A DNA stretch of 64,000 bases from Shewanella litorisediminis (GCF_016834455.1 NZ_CP069213.1:3008501-3072500); one strand, 5' to 3'; positions 49,057 to 59,548 are shown, counted from the first letter of the stretch. Numbers and translations are program-made. Notes: generated by a model from the letters alone, not told the origin.

Positions 49057-49129
49057 GCGGTGTATTCCACCACTGGCTGCTGCTATACTGTCGCGCTCTT
49101 TTTTTAGGAAACACATGAGGTAATTTCGC

Positions 49130-49456
49130 GTGCGAAGCGAAGAACTGAAGCAATTTGTTGTCGACAAGATTGAAGATCTCAAAGCTCGGGATCTGGTGGT
49201 ACTGGATGTCAGCAAGCACTCCAACATCACCGATTACATGGTGATTTGCTCGGGTACCTCGAAAACCCACGTGCGCGCCATCGCAGAAAACCTGCTCTCC
49301 AAGGCCAGAGAAGCCAACATCACCATACTCGGCAGCGAAGGCCGCGACACCAGCGAATGGGTTCTGGTGGACTTGGGCGAAGTGATTCTGCATGTGATGC
49401 AGGAGCAAACCCGCGACTTTTACCAGCTCGAAAAGCTCTGGCAAGAGCCAGCCTGA
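49130..49456 (+). CDS. rsfS: Ribosomal silencing factor RsfS
   Basis: Binds ribosomal protein L14 and blocks subunit joining when nutrients are scarce. The 108-residue protein has [20 protein letters not shown] and [20 protein letters not shown], both diagnostic. The start is GTG. It overlaps rlmH by one base (TGATG), the usual rsfS-rlmH pair. Confidence 0.95.
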   Translation: MRSEELKQFVVDKIEDLKARDLVVLDVSKHSNITDYMVICSGTSKTHVRAIAENLLSKAREANITILGSEGRDTSEWVLVDLGEVILHVMQEQTRDFYQLEKLWQEPA

Positions 49457-49926
49457 TGAAGCTGCAACTTGTCGCCGTGGGTACCAAGATGCCCGACTGG
49501 GTCACCCGGGGATTTGAAGAGTACCAGCGCCGTTTCCCAAGAGATATGGCGCTGGAACTGGTCGAAATCCCCGCTGGCAAGCGCGGTAAAAATGCCGATA
49601 TCGCCCGCATCCTGCAAAAGGAGGGCGAACAAATGCTTGCAGCAATTCCCAAGGGTAATCATATTGTTACCCTGGATCTTCCCGGCAAGAACTGGACAAC
49701 TCCCGAACTGGCCGGCGCCCTGTCCAAATGGCAGCTCGATGGCCGTGATGTCAGCCTCTTGATTGGTGGCCCTGAAGGCCTGGCTCCAGCCTGCAAACAG
49801 GCCGCAACCCAGAGCTGGTGTTTATCGGCGCTGACTCTGCCCCACCCCCTGGTGAGGGTAGTCGTAGCGGAAAGCCTCTACCGGGCCTGGAGCATTAACA
49901 ACAACCATCCTTATCACAGGGAATAG
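49456..49926 (+). CDS. rlmH: 23S rRNA (pseudouridine-1915-N3)-methyltransferase
   Basis: SPOUT methyltransferase that modifies pseudouridine 1915 on 70S ribosomes. The 156-residue protein begins [20 protein letters not shown] and has the SAM-knot segment [17 protein letters not shown] and the terminal [16 protein letters not shown] typical of the family. The reading frame extends upstream in the annotation-free region, but the ATG at 49456 is the family start. mrdA follows after 40 bases. Confidence 0.96.
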   Translation: MKLQLVAVGTKMPDWVTRGFEEYQRRFPRDMALELVEIPAGKRGKNADIARILQKEGEQMLAAIPKGNHIVTLDLPGKNWTTPELAGALSKWQLDGRDVSLLIGGPEGLAPACKQAATQSWCLSALTLPHPLVRVVVAESLYRAWSINNNHPYHRE

Positions 49927-49966
49927 CGTGCCCTTGTCAGGCCGCTGATTGCACCGGAGACGTTGA

Positions 49967-51823
49967 GTGACACCAAAAAAACGGGTAGCCATGCATGACC
50001 ACGCCGCAGAGGCAGCACTGTTTAAGCGGCGGGCCATATTTACCTTTCTGTGCGTGGTGGCACTTTTTGGTGTCCTTCTGACCAACCTGTATCACCTGCA
50101 GGTGACTTCTTATGCGGATTACACCACCCGTTCCAACGACAACCGCATCCGGGTAACCCCCGTCGCCCCAAGCCGGGGCCTGATTTACGACCGCAATGGG
50201 GTGCTGCTTGCGGAAAACCAGCCGGTGTATTCCCTTGAGCTTATCCCCGAAAAGGTCAAAAACGTTCCCGAGACGCTGGCACAGCTCTCGTCAGTAATAG
50301 CGCTGACGGAAGAATCCAAAGCCGAGTTCCTCGAAGCACTCAAATATCATCGCCGGTTCAAACCGCTGACGCTCAGGGATAACCTGACCGAAGAGGAAGT
50401 CGCCGCATTCAGCGTAAATCAGCATCAGTTTCCCGGCGTAAGGGTGGAAGCCGGTCTGAAACGCTTCTATCCCCACGGCGAACTTCTGACCCACGTGCTG
50501 GGCTTCGTGGGCAAGATCAACGCCAAAGACAGGACCGCGCTGGAAAAGGCCGACCGCTGGCCAAACTATGCCGCCAGCAAGGACATCGGCAAACAGGGCG
50601 TTGAAAAGTATTACGAAAACCTGCTACACGGCAAACCGGGGCACCTGGAAGAAGAGGTGAATAACCGTGGCCGCACCATTCGTACCCTGAAGACAGTGCC
50701 ACCAGAGCCCGGTCAGGATCTCTATCTGACGCTGGACATCAATCTGCAGAAAAAGGCGATGGAACTGCTGTCAGGTCGCCGCGGCACCATAGTGGCCATC
50801 GACCCCCGTGACGGCGGCATCATGGCACTGGTATCCAGCCCCTCTTACGACCCCAACCTCTTTGTACAGGGGATCAGCTCAAAGGATTACAGCGCCCTGC
50901 TCAACGACAAGGCAAGGCCGCTGATTAACCGTGCCACCCAGGGGCTGTACGCCCCCGCCTCAACCATCAAACCCCATATGGCACTGATGGGGCTTGAAGA
51001 GCAGGTCGTCACCGAACGCACCCGCATCTGGGATCCTGGCTACTGGCAAATGCCCGGCGTCGAGCGAAAGTGGCGTGACTGGAAAAAATGGGGCCATGGC
51101 TACGTGGATGTGTACCATGCCATTGTCGAGTCCTGCGATATCTTCTTTTACGACATGGTGCACAAGATGGGCATAGATAAGATTGCCGCCTTTATGCATC
51201 AATTTGGCTTTGGTGAAAGCACCGGCGTGGATATCTTCGAAGAATCTGCCGGCATCATGCCCTCTTCGGACTGGAAGCGTATCCGCCACAACCAGCCCTG
51301 GTATCCGGGCGACACCATCTCGGTGGGGATTGGTCAGGGCTACTGGACGGCAACCCCCATCCAACTTGCCAACGCCACCGCCATCCTTGCCAATCGCGGC
51401 AAGCGCTTTGTTCCCCATCTGCTCAAGGCCATGAAAGACAACAGCGCCAAAATTGAGCGGCCACCAGAGGAGATGCCCTCGGTTTCGCTGAAAAACCCCC
51501 GCAACTGGGAAATCATCAACGAGGCCATGCGCCAGACGGCCCATAAGTCGCGTTTCACGGATGCCACTTATACAGCCGCCATGAAAACAGGCACGGCACA
51601 GGTGTTTTCGGTGGCACAGGATGCCAAATACGATCACGACAAGGTGGCCGAGCACCTGAGAGATAACGCCCTGATTGTGGCTTATGCCCCCTTTGAATCG
51701 CCCAAGATAGTTCTGGCAGTCGTGCTGGAAAACGCCGGTTGGGGCGGCGCCAATGCGGGTCCGGTGGCACGTGCCATGCTGGATGAATTTATGCTCCATG
51801 AACAGTGGAAGGTGCAACCATGA
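49967..51823 (+). CDS. mrdA: Peptidoglycan transpeptidase PBP2
   Basis: Class B penicillin-binding protein for lateral-wall cross-linking in the Rod system. The 618-residue protein has one N-terminal helix ([20 protein letters not shown]), a dimerisation domain, and the transpeptidase motifs STIK ([11 protein letters not shown]), SCD ([11 protein letters not shown]) and KTG ([10 protein letters not shown]). The start is GTG with GGAGA six bases upstream. It overlaps rodA by four bases. Confidence 0.96.
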   Translation: MTPKKRVAMHDHAAEAALFKRRAIFTFLCVVALFGVLLTNLYHLQVTSYADYTTRSNDNRIRVTPVAPSRGLIYDRNGVLLAENQPVYSLELIPEKVKNVPETLAQLSSVIALTEESKAEFLEALKYHRRFKPLTLRDNLTEEEVAAFSVNQHQFPGVRVEAGLKRFYPHGELLTHVLGFVGKINAKDRTALEKADRWPNYAASKDIGKQGVEKYYENLLHGKPGHLEEEVNNRGRTIRTLKTVPPEPGQDLYLTLDINLQKKAMELLSGRRGTIVAIDPRDGGIMALVSSPSYDPNLFVQGISSKDYSALLNDKARPLINRATQGLYAPASTIKPHMALMGLEEQVVTERTRIWDPGYWQMPGVERKWRDWKKWGHGYVDVYHAIVESCDIFFYDMVHKMGIDKIAAFMHQFGFGESTGVDIFEESAGIMPSSDWKRIRHNQPWYPGDTISVGIGQGYWTATPIQLANATAILANRGKRFVPHLLKAMKDNSAKIERPPEEMPSVSLKNPRNWEIINEAMRQTAHKSRFTDATYTAAMKTGTAQVFSVAQDAKYDHDKVAEHLRDNALIVAYAPFESPKIVLAVVLENAGWGGANAGPVARAMLDEFMLHEQWKVQP

Positions 51824-52926
51824 CAAGGGATCATGCCCGTAAAAATATCTGGCAGCGGATGCACATCGACTTACCGCTTTTGCTTGGACTGCTGGCCATT
51901 ATGGGATTTGGCCTGTTTGTTATCTGGTCAGCCTCGGGTGAAGATCCGGCCATGCTGGAGCGGCAACTGGTGCGTATAGGGCTTTCCCTCGGCATCATGC
52001 TGTTTATGGCGCAGGTAAACCCGGAAATCCTGCGCCGCTGGGCACTGCCGATTTATATCGCGGGGATTATCCTGCTGCTCGGAGTACACTTTTTCGGTGA
52101 AATCAATAAAGGGGCACAGCGCTGGCTCAACCTGGGTTTTATGGAGTTTCAGCCATCCGAACTCATTAAGCTCGCCTTCCCCATCACCATGGCCTGGTTT
52201 ATCAGCAAGTTTACCCTGCCGCCAAAGAAACGTTATCTGGCGGCTGCGGCCATTATCATGCTTATCCCAACCCTGTTGATTGCCAAGCAGCCTGACCTCG
52301 GTACCTCAATCCTGGTGGCGGCATCGGGCATCTTTGTGTTGTTCCTGTCCGGAATGAGCTGGTACATAGTACTAGGGCTGCTGGCCTCCGTGCTGTCGTT
52401 TCTGCCGATACTCTGGTATTTCCTGATGCACGACTACCAGCGTCGCCGGGTACTGACACTGCTGGATCCGGAAAAAGATCCCCTTGGCGCCGGTTATCAC
52501 ATTATCCAGTCGAAAATCGCCATAGGTTCAGGCGGTGTGGACGGCAAAGGCTGGCTGCAGGGCACTCAGTCTCAGCTGGAGTTTCTGCCCGAGCGTCACA
52601 CTGACTTTATTTTTGCCGTGATTGGTGAAGAGTTTGGCCTCATCGGCGCCATCCTGTTACTGACCATGTACATCTACGTGATAGGCCGGGGACTGGTCAT
52701 TGCATCGCGGGCACAAACCAACTTTGCCCGTTTGTTGGCCGGCTCCATTACCCTGACCTTCTTCGTGTACATCTTCGTGAATATCGGCATGGTAAGCGGC
52801 ATTTTGCCTGTGGTGGGCGTGCCCTTGCCCCTGATAAGCTACGGAGGTACCTCAATGCTGACATTGATGACGGGTTTTGGCATTCTAATGAGCATTCAAA
52901 CCCACAGACGCTTTGTCGACCGCTAA
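51820..52926 (+). CDS. rodA: Rod-shape peptidoglycan glycosyltransferase RodA
   Basis: SEDS-family membrane glycosyltransferase that polymerises lipid II together with PBP2. The 368-residue protein has about ten helices and the SEDS signatures [20 protein letters not shown] followed by [17 protein letters not shown] [17 protein letters not shown], and [20 protein letters not shown]. The start MTRDHARKN at 51820 overlaps the mrdA stop (ATGA). Confidence 0.96.
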   Translation: MTRDHARKNIWQRMHIDLPLLLGLLAIMGFGLFVIWSASGEDPAMLERQLVRIGLSLGIMLFMAQVNPEILRRWALPIYIAGIILLLGVHFFGEINKGAQRWLNLGFMEFQPSELIKLAFPITMAWFISKFTLPPKKRYLAAAAIIMLIPTLLIAKQPDLGTSILVAASGIFVLFLSGMSWYIVLGLLASVLSFLPILWYFLMHDYQRRRVLTLLDPEKDPLGAGYHIIQSKIAIGSGGVDGKGWLQGTQSQLEFLPERHTDFIFAVIGEEFGLIGAILLLTMYIYVIGRGLVIASRAQTNFARLLAGSITLTFFVYIFVNIGMVSGILPVVGVPLPLISYGGTSMLTLMTGFGILMSIQTHRRFVDR

Positions 52927-52935
52927 GGAATGCCG

Positions 52936-53925
52936 ATGAGTTCTGCCCCGGGCCTTGCCTTGTTGCTTGGCCTTTTCGCCGCCAATCTTGCGCTTGCTGC
53001 CGAGACCGAAATAGACACTGCCAGGGACAGCTTTATTTCCCGCCAGAGCGCCCTTGGCTTTTCCCGCGCGCAAATCGATGCTTTTCTGGCCGATGCTCAA
53101 TATAACCCCAAGGTGATTGAAGCCATCAGTCGCCCATGGGAAGCCAAACCCTGGTATCTCTATCGGCCGCGCTTTCTCACCGAGGCAAGGCTTAACGCCG
53201 GGCTGGAATTCTGGCGTACCCACGAAAGCACCATCGACAAGGCATCGGCGCAATTTGGGGTTGAGCCCCAGATGATTGTGGCCATCATTGGTATAGAAAC
53301 CCATTACGGCCAAACCATGGGCAGTTACAGTGTGCGCGATGCCCTGTACACACTGGGGTTTTACTACCCGCCCAGGGCCAGCTTTTTTCTGAAAGAGCTG
53401 GGAGAACTGCAAAAGCTTGAGCAGGAAGAAGGCCTGAATCTGGGAACATTAAAAGGCTCTTATGCCGGTGCCATGGGATTTGGTCAGTTTATGCCATCCA
53501 GCTACCGATACTACGGTGTTGATTTTGATGGCGATGGCCGCAAAGACTTACTCGGCAGTCCAGCCGATGCCATAGGCAGCGTTGCCAACTACTTTCACCA
53601 ACATGGATGGCAAGCGGGTGACGCTGTGGCCGTTCGATTGGAGAGTCATGATGAGGCGCCGCCCACAGCCGCCCTCTGGCAAGGAGAGCCTTTAACCCTC
53701 AAGGCATCCGATATCCTCGGTGGCAGCTTCGGCCTTGCCGATAAACGGGATCTGGATGTAGCGCGACCTGCGATGCTGTTTAAATTAGAGCAGGAAACTC
53801 ATGACGAATACTGGATGGGTTTTAAGAATTTTTTCGTAATCACCCGTTATAATCGCAGCCCTCTTTATGCCATGGCGGCCTATGAATTCAGTGAGCAGCT
53901 CAAACATGCCCATGCCAAGTATTAA
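52936..53925 (+). CDS. mltB: Lytic murein transglycosylase B
   Basis: Cleaves the glycan backbone of peptidoglycan with anhydro-muropeptide formation. The protein (329 residues from 52936) has a plain signal peptide (GLALLLGLFAANLALAAETE) rather than the lipobox of E. coli MltB, so it may be soluble in the periplasm. The catalytic Glu lies in IVAIIGIETHYGQTMGSYSV, followed by YAGAMGFGQFMPSSYRYYGV. AGGA sits six bases before 52936; the ATG at 52930 is too close. Its end overlaps rlpA by 20 bases. Confidence 0.9.
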   Translation: MSSAPGLALLLGLFAANLALAAETEIDTARDSFISRQSALGFSRAQIDAFLADAQYNPKVIEAISRPWEAKPWYLYRPRFLTEARLNAGLEFWRTHESTIDKASAQFGVEPQMIVAIIGIETHYGQTMGSYSVRDALYTLGFYYPPRASFFLKELGELQKLEQEEGLNLGTLKGSYAGAMGFGQFMPSSYRYYGVDFDGDGRKDLLGSPADAIGSVANYFHQHGWQAGDAVAVRLESHDEAPPTAALWQGEPLTLKASDILGGSFGLADKRDLDVARPAMLFKLEQETHDEYWMGFKNFFVITRYNRSPLYAMAAYEFSEQLKHAHAKY

Positions 53926-54742
53926 ATCCTGTTGGCCTTTATTGGCCATAGCGCTCGTTCTGGGCGGTTGCTCCTCGTCACCGGAGCCAACAAGCAGCAA
54001 CAAACCCAGCACCAAGGGCGACAGGTATCATCAAAAGCACGATGCCTACCCTGACTCGGCGCCGGATGTCAGCCAGGTGCCTGACGCCGTCCCGCGTTAT
54101 GAGCCGTACAGCCGGGGGGGCAACAAGCCATACTCGGTGATGGGTAAGTCCTATAACGTACTGGCTTCCGCCGCCAATTTCCGAGAATCAGGACTCGCCT
54201 CTTGGTACGGCACCAAGTTTCACGGTTATCACACCTCCAACGGCGAGGTGTACGACATGTACAGCATGACAGCAGCCCATAAGACCTTGCCATTGCCAAG
54301 CTTTGTCCGGGTGCGAAATCTGGATAACAAAAAGGAAGTCATTGTCAGAGTCAATGACAGGGGGCCGTTTCACGAAGGGCGTATCATAGACTTATCCTAT
54401 GCTGCGGCTTATCGCCTCGGCATGCTGAACACGGGTACGGCCCGAGTCGAGATTGAAACCATTTACATTCCCTCGCCGGAAAATGAGGCTTATACCAGCA
54501 GTCAGGACCCCAACCATTACTTTATTCAGGTTGTCGCATCCAAAGACAAAGACAGGTTGAATCGGCTCGGCAAGGAGCTGGCCGACAAATACCAGCTTGG
54601 CTATCGATTACAGGAAAAAGATACCCTCTATCGCCTGCAATTGGGCCCCTTGGGCCACGAAGGTATCGCCAGCAAAATGTTGCAGCAAATGCGCCAGCAG
54701 GGATACCCAAGCGGCTATCTGGTCACTGAGCCCAAATCCTGA
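53906..54742 (+). CDS. rlpA: Septal-ring lipoprotein RlpA (DPBB and SPOR domains)
   Basis: A 278-residue lipoprotein, lipobox LGGC at cysteine 22 (LLAIALVLGGCSSS). The double-psi beta-barrel domain (about residues 90-190) has GLASWYGTKFHGYHTSNGEV, AAHKTLPLPSFVRVRN and VIVRVNDRGPFHEGRIIDLS, with the His and Asp of active lytic enzymes. The C-terminal SPOR domain (about 205-278, YFIQVVASKDKDRLNRLGKE) binds denuded glycans at division sites. It is embedded in the mrdA-rodA-mltB-rlpA-dacA cell-wall series. Confidence 0.94.
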   Translation: MPMPSIKSCWPLLAIALVLGGCSSSPEPTSSNKPSTKGDRYHQKHDAYPDSAPDVSQVPDAVPRYEPYSRGGNKPYSVMGKSYNVLASAANFRESGLASWYGTKFHGYHTSNGEVYDMYSMTAAHKTLPLPSFVRVRNLDNKKEVIVRVNDRGPFHEGRIIDLSYAAAYRLGMLNTGTARVEIETIYIPSPENEAYTSSQDPNHYFIQVVASKDKDRLNRLGKELADKYQLGYRLQEKDTLYRLQLGPLGHEGIASKMLQQMRQQGYPSGYLVTEPKS

Positions 54743-54839
54743 ACATGAAGGAACCTTCACTGCAATCCCTTGTCAATTAATGTTAGACTCGACGGGTTTC
54801 ATACCGTTTACTAAAACCTCCAGAGAAAACGTGTAGTTA

Positions 54840-56018
54840 ATGATGAAAGTATTCAAACCTAGCGCCCCAAAATCGATGTTGCTCCTGGCCATTGTGTCTG
54901 CCAGCGCCTTTGCAGCACCACCGACCGTTGTTCCTGAAGCCCCCTCCGTGGCCGCCAAAGCCTATGTGTTGATGGATTACCACACCGGCCAAATCATCGC
55001 CGAAGAACATGCCTATGAGCAGCTGAATCCAGCCAGCCTTACCAAGATGATGACCAGCTATGTGATTGGTCATGAAATGAAAGTGGGAAACATCTCACCG
55101 GAAGATGACGTCACCATTACCAAAAACGCCTGGTCAAAGAACTTCCCCGATTCCTCAAAGATGTTTATCGAGGTAGGTAAAACCGTAAAAGCCGCCGATT
55201 TGAACCGTGGCATCATCATCCAATCGGGTAACGATGCCTGTGTGGCCATGGCTGAGCACATTGCCGGTACAGAAGATGCCTTCGTGGATATGATGAACTC
55301 TTGGGCCAAGCAGCTCGGCATGACCGACAGCTATTTTGAAAACAGCCATGGGCTGGACTCTGACAACCACAAGACCACCGCCTATGACATGGCGATTCTG
55401 GGCGCAGCACTTATCCGTGATGTGCCGGAAGAGTACCGAATCTACTCCGAAAAAGAGTTCACCTTTAACGGCATCAAGCAATACAACCGTAACGGCCTCT
55501 TGTGGGACAAGAGCATGAACGTGGACGGTATCAAGACCGGCCACACCTCTGGGGCGGGTTATAATCTGGTGGCTTCTGCCACACAGGACGACATGCGTCT
55601 GATTTCAGTAGTCATGGGCGCCAGCAGCGAGGCTTCACGTAAAGCCGAAAGCAAAAAGCTGCTGTCCTATGGTTTCCGCTTCTTTGAAACAGTGACTCCC
55701 TACAAGGCTGGCGACAGCTTCGTTAATCAGCAAATTTGGTATGGCGATCGTGAAAGCGTTGATTTGGGTGTCGCCACAGATACGCCTCTGACCATTCGCC
55801 GTGGTAAAGGCAAAGAACTCCAGGCCAACTTCGAGCTGACCAAGCCACTGGAAGCGCCACTGGCCAAAGGCGAAGTTGTGGGCCGCGTGTATTTCCAGTT
55901 GGATGGCAAAGACATAGCGCAATTCCCGCTGGTCACGCTGCAGGAAGTGAACGAGGGCAGCTGGTTCTCCAAACTGATGGATTATTTCAAGCAGCTCTTT
56001 GCCAGCTGGCTGAGCTAA
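54840..56018 (+). CDS. dacA: D-alanyl-D-alanine carboxypeptidase (PBP5/PBP6 type)
   Basis: Trims the terminal D-Ala of peptidoglycan stem peptides. The 392-residue protein has a signal peptide (MLLLAIVSASAFAAPPT), the active-site motifs SLTK (NPASLTKMMTSYVIG), SGN (IQSGNDACVAMAEH) and KTG (DGIKTGHTSGAGYN), and a C-terminal amphipathic anchor (WFSKLMDYFKQLFASWLS) for membrane attachment. A terminator follows. Confidence 0.96.
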   Translation: MMKVFKPSAPKSMLLLAIVSASAFAAPPTVVPEAPSVAAKAYVLMDYHTGQIIAEEHAYEQLNPASLTKMMTSYVIGHEMKVGNISPEDDVTITKNAWSKNFPDSSKMFIEVGKTVKAADLNRGIIIQSGNDACVAMAEHIAGTEDAFVDMMNSWAKQLGMTDSYFENSHGLDSDNHKTTAYDMAILGAALIRDVPEEYRIYSEKEFTFNGIKQYNRNGLLWDKSMNVDGIKTGHTSGAGYNLVASATQDDMRLISVVMGASSEASRKAESKKLLSYGFRFFETVTPYKAGDSFVNQQIWYGDRESVDLGVATDTPLTIRRGKGKELQANFELTKPLEAPLAKGEVVGRVYFQLDGKDIAQFPLVTLQEVNEGSWFSKLMDYFKQLFASWLS

Positions 56019-56031
56019 GCCAACTCAGATG

Positions 56032-56060
56032 AAAATGCCACCTTAGGGTGGCATTTTTTT
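56032..56060 (+). terminator. Intrinsic terminator of dacA
   Basis: AATGCCACC-TTAG-GGTGGCATT stem followed by seven T, 14 bases past the dacA stop. Confidence 0.9.
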
Positions 56061-56133
56061 CGCCCCCGGGCCTTGATTGGGCTATAATCGCCGCCATATT
56101 TGAGCCTCGAGCCCATGATTGAGATAGATGACG

Positions 56134-56400
56134 ATGTTGAATACCACTTTTGACCAGTACCTGGAGTTTCCCTGTTCCTTCCCCTTTAAGGTTGTGGGTG
56201 ACGCCAGCGATACCCTGGCCGATCGCGTGGTAGCCGTGGTGCAACAACATGCCCCCGGCGACTACAGCCCCACTTCCAAAGCTTCTAGCAAGGGCACCTA
56301 TGTGTCGGTCACCATTCGTGTGAGTGTGACCAGCAAAGAGCACATCGAGACCCTGTACACTGCGCTTGCCGCCATCGACGGCGTAAAGCGGGTACTTTAA
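56134..56400 (+). CDS. ybeD: YbeD/DUF493 family protein
   Basis: An 88-residue protein of the YbeD family, small ACT-like ferredoxin-fold proteins of unknown role located next to lipB. It shows [40 protein letters not shown] and [17 protein letters not shown]. The start could be this ATG or the one two codons earlier at 56128; the position is consistent with E. coli YbeD. lipB follows after 90 bases. Confidence 0.92.
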   Translation: MLNTTFDQYLEFPCSFPFKVVGDASDTLADRVVAVVQQHAPGDYSPTSKASSKGTYVSVTIRVSVTSKEHIETLYTALAAIDGVKRVL

Positions 56401-56490
56401 TGTTTCTCACGCGTCGGCAAAGCGTGATCTGTGTTACATTTCGACTGTCGCGGCGTATAATGCCGCCAAGCCGAATCTGAGGGGGAGAGG

Positions 56491-57147
56491 TTGCCCTTGC
56501 AAGCCAAGACTCTGCATATCAGACACCTGGGAAATCAGGACTATGAAACCGTCTGGCACGCCATGCAGCACTATACCGATAACCGCGATGAAAATAGCCC
56601 GGATGAACTCTGGTTGGTTGAGCATCCCCCCGTTTTTACTCAGGGGCAAGCCGGTAAAGCCGAACATATTCTGAATCCCGGTGACATTCCCGTTATTCAG
56701 GTAGACCGTGGTGGCCAGGTGACTTATCACGGTCCGGGTCAGCTGGTCGCCTACCCCCTGCTGGACATCAAACGCCTGAAAATCGGTGTGCGTCAGCTGG
56801 TTACCCACATTGAGCAAAGCATAGTCGACATGCTTAAACCCTACGGTGTTGATGCCTATGCCAAAGCCGATGCACCCGGGGTGTACGTTGACGAGCGCAA
56901 GGTTGCATCGCTTGGCCTTCGTATTCGCCGAGGCTGCTCCTTCCATGGGCTGGCACTGAATGTCGACATAGATATCTCCCCCTTCCAGCGCATTAACCCC
57001 TGCGGTTATGCCGGCTTGGAAATGGTGCAGTGCAAAGCACTGGGCGGCCCCAATACCGTAAACGAAGCCGGTGAGAAATTGACACTGACCTTTAGCCAGC
57101 TTCTTGGCTATGAGCACCTGGTCCATCACCAAGGATTAGCAGAATAA
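56491..57147 (+). CDS. lipB: Octanoyl-(acyl-carrier-protein):protein N-octanoyltransferase
   Basis: Transfers octanoate from ACP to lipoyl domains of 2-oxoacid dehydrogenases and the glycine cleavage H protein. The 218-residue protein has [40 protein letters not shown] (catalytic Lys) and [13 protein letters not shown] (catalytic Cys). The start is a TTG right behind a GGGGGAGAGG; a second TTG two codons later gives better spacing (9 bases), so the true start may be 56497. lipA starts two bases later. Confidence 0.95.
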   Translation: MPLQAKTLHIRHLGNQDYETVWHAMQHYTDNRDENSPDELWLVEHPPVFTQGQAGKAEHILNPGDIPVIQVDRGGQVTYHGPGQLVAYPLLDIKRLKIGVRQLVTHIEQSIVDMLKPYGVDAYAKADAPGVYVDERKVASLGLRIRRGCSFHGLALNVDIDISPFQRINPCGYAGLEMVQCKALGGPNTVNEAGEKLTLTFSQLLGYEHLVHHQGLAE

Positions 57148-57148
57148 A

Positions 57149-58114
57149 ATGAACAGACCCGAAAGATTGCAGCCGGGCGTCAAACTGCGTGACGCAGACA
57201 AAGTCGCCCGAATTCCGGTAAAAATCATGCCATCCGAGCGTGAAACCATGCTCAGAAAGCCAGATTGGCTGCGGGTAAAGCTGCCTGCCTCCAATCAACG
57301 CATCACTGAAATCAAACAGGCATTGCGCAGCAATGGTCTGCATTCTGTGTGTGAAGAGGCCTCCTGCCCCAACCTGGCAGAATGCTTCAACCACGGTACC
57401 GCTACCTTTATGATTTTGGGTGCCATTTGTACCCGCCGCTGCCCATTCTGCGACGTGGCCCACGGCCGTCCGCTGAAACCTGATGCCGATGAGCCGGTGA
57501 AACTGGCCAAGACCATCCGCGATATGAAACTCAAGTACGTGGTGATCACCTCGGTTGACCGTGATGATCTGCGTGACGGTGGTGCCCAGCACTTTGCCGA
57601 CTGCATCCGTGAAATCCGCGCCCTGAATCCGCACATCCAGATTGAAACCCTGGTGCCCGATTTCCGCGGCCGTATCGATGTCGCGCTGGATATCTTAAGC
57701 ACCAATCCACCGGATGTGTTCAACCACAACCTGGAAACTGCGCCGGCGCACTATCGCAAGGCTCGCCCGGGCGCCAACTATCAGTGGTCGCTGGATCTGC
57801 TCAAGCGCTTTAAAGAGCGCCACCCCCATATTCCAACCAAGTCAGGTTTGATGATGGGCCTGGGTGAAACCAATGAAGAAATCATTCAGGTACTCAAAGA
57901 TCTGCGTGCACACGATGTGAACATGCTGACTCTGGGCCAGTACCTGCAGCCGTCCAAGTTTCACCTGCCGGTAGAGCGCTACGTGAGCCCACAGGAATTT
58001 GATGAGCTGAAAGCCATTGCCGAAGATCTTGGATTTAGCCACGCCGCCTGTGGCCCGCTGGTACGCTCAAGCTACCATGCCGACCTCCAAGCACAGGGCA
58101 AGGAAGTCAAATAA
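57149..58114 (+). CDS. lipA: Lipoyl synthase
   Basis: Radical-SAM enzyme that inserts two sulfurs into octanoyl groups to form lipoate. The 321-residue protein has the auxiliary cluster motif [12 protein letters not shown], the radical-SAM motif [10 protein letters not shown] and the terminal RSSYHA serine element. The order ybeD-lipB-lipA is the usual one. A bidirectional terminator follows. Confidence 0.97.
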   Translation: MNRPERLQPGVKLRDADKVARIPVKIMPSERETMLRKPDWLRVKLPASNQRITEIKQALRSNGLHSVCEEASCPNLAECFNHGTATFMILGAICTRRCPFCDVAHGRPLKPDADEPVKLAKTIRDMKLKYVVITSVDRDDLRDGGAQHFADCIREIRALNPHIQIETLVPDFRGRIDVALDILSTNPPDVFNHNLETAPAHYRKARPGANYQWSLDLLKRFKERHPHIPTKSGLMMGLGETNEEIIQVLKDLRAHDVNMLTLGQYLQPSKFHLPVERYVSPQEFDELKAIAEDLGFSHAACGPLVRSSYHADLQAQGKEVK

Positions 58115-58145
58115 GCAGGTTGCAATTAAGCCCGCTTTAAAACTG

Positions 58146-58172
58146 AAAAACGGCGCATAAGCGCCGTTTTTT
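58146..58172. terminator. Bidirectional terminator between lipA and rimI
   Basis: CGGCGC-ATAA-GCGCCG stem flanked by five A and six T, placed between convergent genes. Confidence 0.9.
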
Positions 58173-58197
58173 ATTGGGTTATCCGTGCAGAGCAGGC

Positions 58198-58644
58198 TCA
58201 GCAGTGTTCAAGCCTTAAATCCATCAATACCGCATCTTCGCGGCCATCAGCTGTGGGGTAATAGCCCTTTCGCCTGCCAATTTCTGTAAATCCCAGGCGC
58301 TGATACAGGCTAATGGCAGCCCTGTTGGACGCACGAACTTCAAGCATCAGCACCTGTGCGCTATGGCGTTGCGCATCGGCAATAACCTGCTGGAGCAGTA
58401 ACTTGCCCAGCCCTTTGCCCTGCGCCGAGGGCAGCACGCAAATATCAAACAGCGTTGCCTCATCCACAATCTGCTGCACTATGGTAAATCCCAGCAGCGC
58501 ATCATCCTCATAGAGTCCGCTACAGCGGTACAAAGGGCCAAAGCAGTCGGCCAACGCGCCCTCAGACATCGGATGGGAATGAGCCTTAAGCTCGATGAGC
58601 GCCATTATTGGCGCATCTTGCCGACTGAGTGAAACTATCTTCAT
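58198..58644 (-). CDS. rimI: Ribosomal protein S18-alanine N-acetyltransferase-like GNAT protein
   Basis: A 148-residue GNAT acetyltransferase. The acetyl-CoA loop is LPSAQGKGLGKLLLQQVIAD (Q/R-x-x-G-x-G type), followed by LEVRASNRAAISLYQRLGFT and EIGRRKGYYPTADGREDAVL, all RimI-like. Its place next to a holD-like gene matches the holD-rimI pair of E. coli, which strengthens the assignment over other GNATs. It overlaps that gene by one base (TAATG type). Confidence 0.9.
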   Translation of the reverse strand: MKIVSLSRQDAPIMALIELKAHSHPMSEGALADCFGPLYRCSGLYEDDALLGFTIVQQIVDEATLFDICVLPSAQGKGLGKLLLQQVIADAQRHSAQVLMLEVRASNRAAISLYQRLGFTEIGRRKGYYPTADGREDAVLMDLRLEHC

Positions 58645-58913
58645 TACAAAACTCCGCAGTCACTGAGCGCCCGCCAGAGCGCACGTTTGCCCTCTGGGGT
58701 TTCCAGCTGCCCCAGCGCCACAGAAGTGCCTTCGCCAGTACGGGACCCAAGTACGATGGAGAGCTCTGTCATCTGGCATTGCAGCGCCGCAAACAACGGA
58801 TGGTCAAACATCCTGCTAACCGCCTGAATAAGCTCAGGAGATAAAGGCGCTGACTCGCCTGCCTGACGCCAACGGGTGATCCCCATGGCATCCAGGTATG
58901 CCGCTTTTTCCAT
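58644..58913 (-). CDS. holD: Putative short DNA polymerase III psi subunit
   Basis: An 89-residue protein, shorter than E. coli psi (137 residues). The N-terminal YLDAMGITRWRQAG resembles the QLGITQW segment by which psi contacts the clamp loader, and the C-terminal EGKRALWRALSDC resembles the end of HolD. The middle shows QCQMTELSIVLGSRTGEGTS. Its position directly upstream of rimI is the same as in E. coli. Assignment rests on this weak similarity and on context, so it is tentative. Confidence 0.62.
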   Translation of the reverse strand: MEKAAYLDAMGITRWRQAGESAPLSPELIQAVSRMFDHPLFAALQCQMTELSIVLGSRTGEGTSVALGQLETPEGKRALWRALSDCGVL

Positions 58914-59019
58914 TGTTATTCCTATTTATCTAATCGAACCACCCAATCTATTATTTCAATTTCAGTAATATTTTTTAATTCATTATTATGATTAAAACTG
59001 AAACCAAAGGAGACTTATC

Positions 59020-59487
59020 ATGATCAACAATGGTATCGACCAGCAGCATCGACTCGCTATCGCCAAGGGCCTGTATAAACTATTGGCTGACAGCTATGGC
59101 CTGTATCTCAAGACCCACAGCTTTCACTGGAATGTAACCGGCCCCATGTTTACCAGTCTGCATCTCATGTTTGAGCAGCAGTATAACGAACTTGCCCTTG
59201 CGGTGGACAGTATTGCAGAGCGGGTTCGGGCCTTGGGCGTAAAAGCCATTGGTTCCTACAGCGCTTTTGCCGCTGTAACCGACATTCAGGAAGACACAGG
59301 TGGCCTCAATGCCAGAAACATGATTGCCAGCCTTATAGAGGGCCAGGAAATTATTATTCGCGGTGCCAGAGCGCTTATTCAGCTCGCAGCTGAAAGTGGC
59401 GATGAAGCCTCGGTGGATTTGCTCACCCAGAGAGTCAGTGTCCATGAGAAGAACGCCTGGATGCTGCGAAGCCTGCTGGAAGAATAA
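59020..59487 (+). CDS. dps: Dps family DNA-protection/ferritin-like protein
   Basis: A 155-residue ferritin-like protein of the Dps family, which stores iron at the dimer interface and protects DNA from oxidants. Ferroxidase-site segments are LYLKTHSFHWNVTGPMFTSL and LMFEQQYNELALAVDSIAER, with closing VSVHEKNAWMLRSLLEE. It has no lysine-rich N-terminal tail, so direct DNA binding is uncertain. The DNA just upstream (58915-58995) is very A+T-rich and likely contains its promoter. AAGGAGA precedes the start. Confidence 0.92.
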   Translation: MINNGIDQQHRLAIAKGLYKLLADSYGLYLKTHSFHWNVTGPMFTSLHLMFEQQYNELALAVDSIAERVRALGVKAIGSYSAFAAVTDIQEDTGGLNARNMIASLIEGQEIIIRGARALIQLAAESGDEASVDLLTQRVSVHEKNAWMLRSLLEE

Positions 59488-59548
59488 CGCACTGACAAGG
59501 TGCAGCTGAACGCGGTAACCGGAGAGTTAACCAAACCCTGAAAAGACG

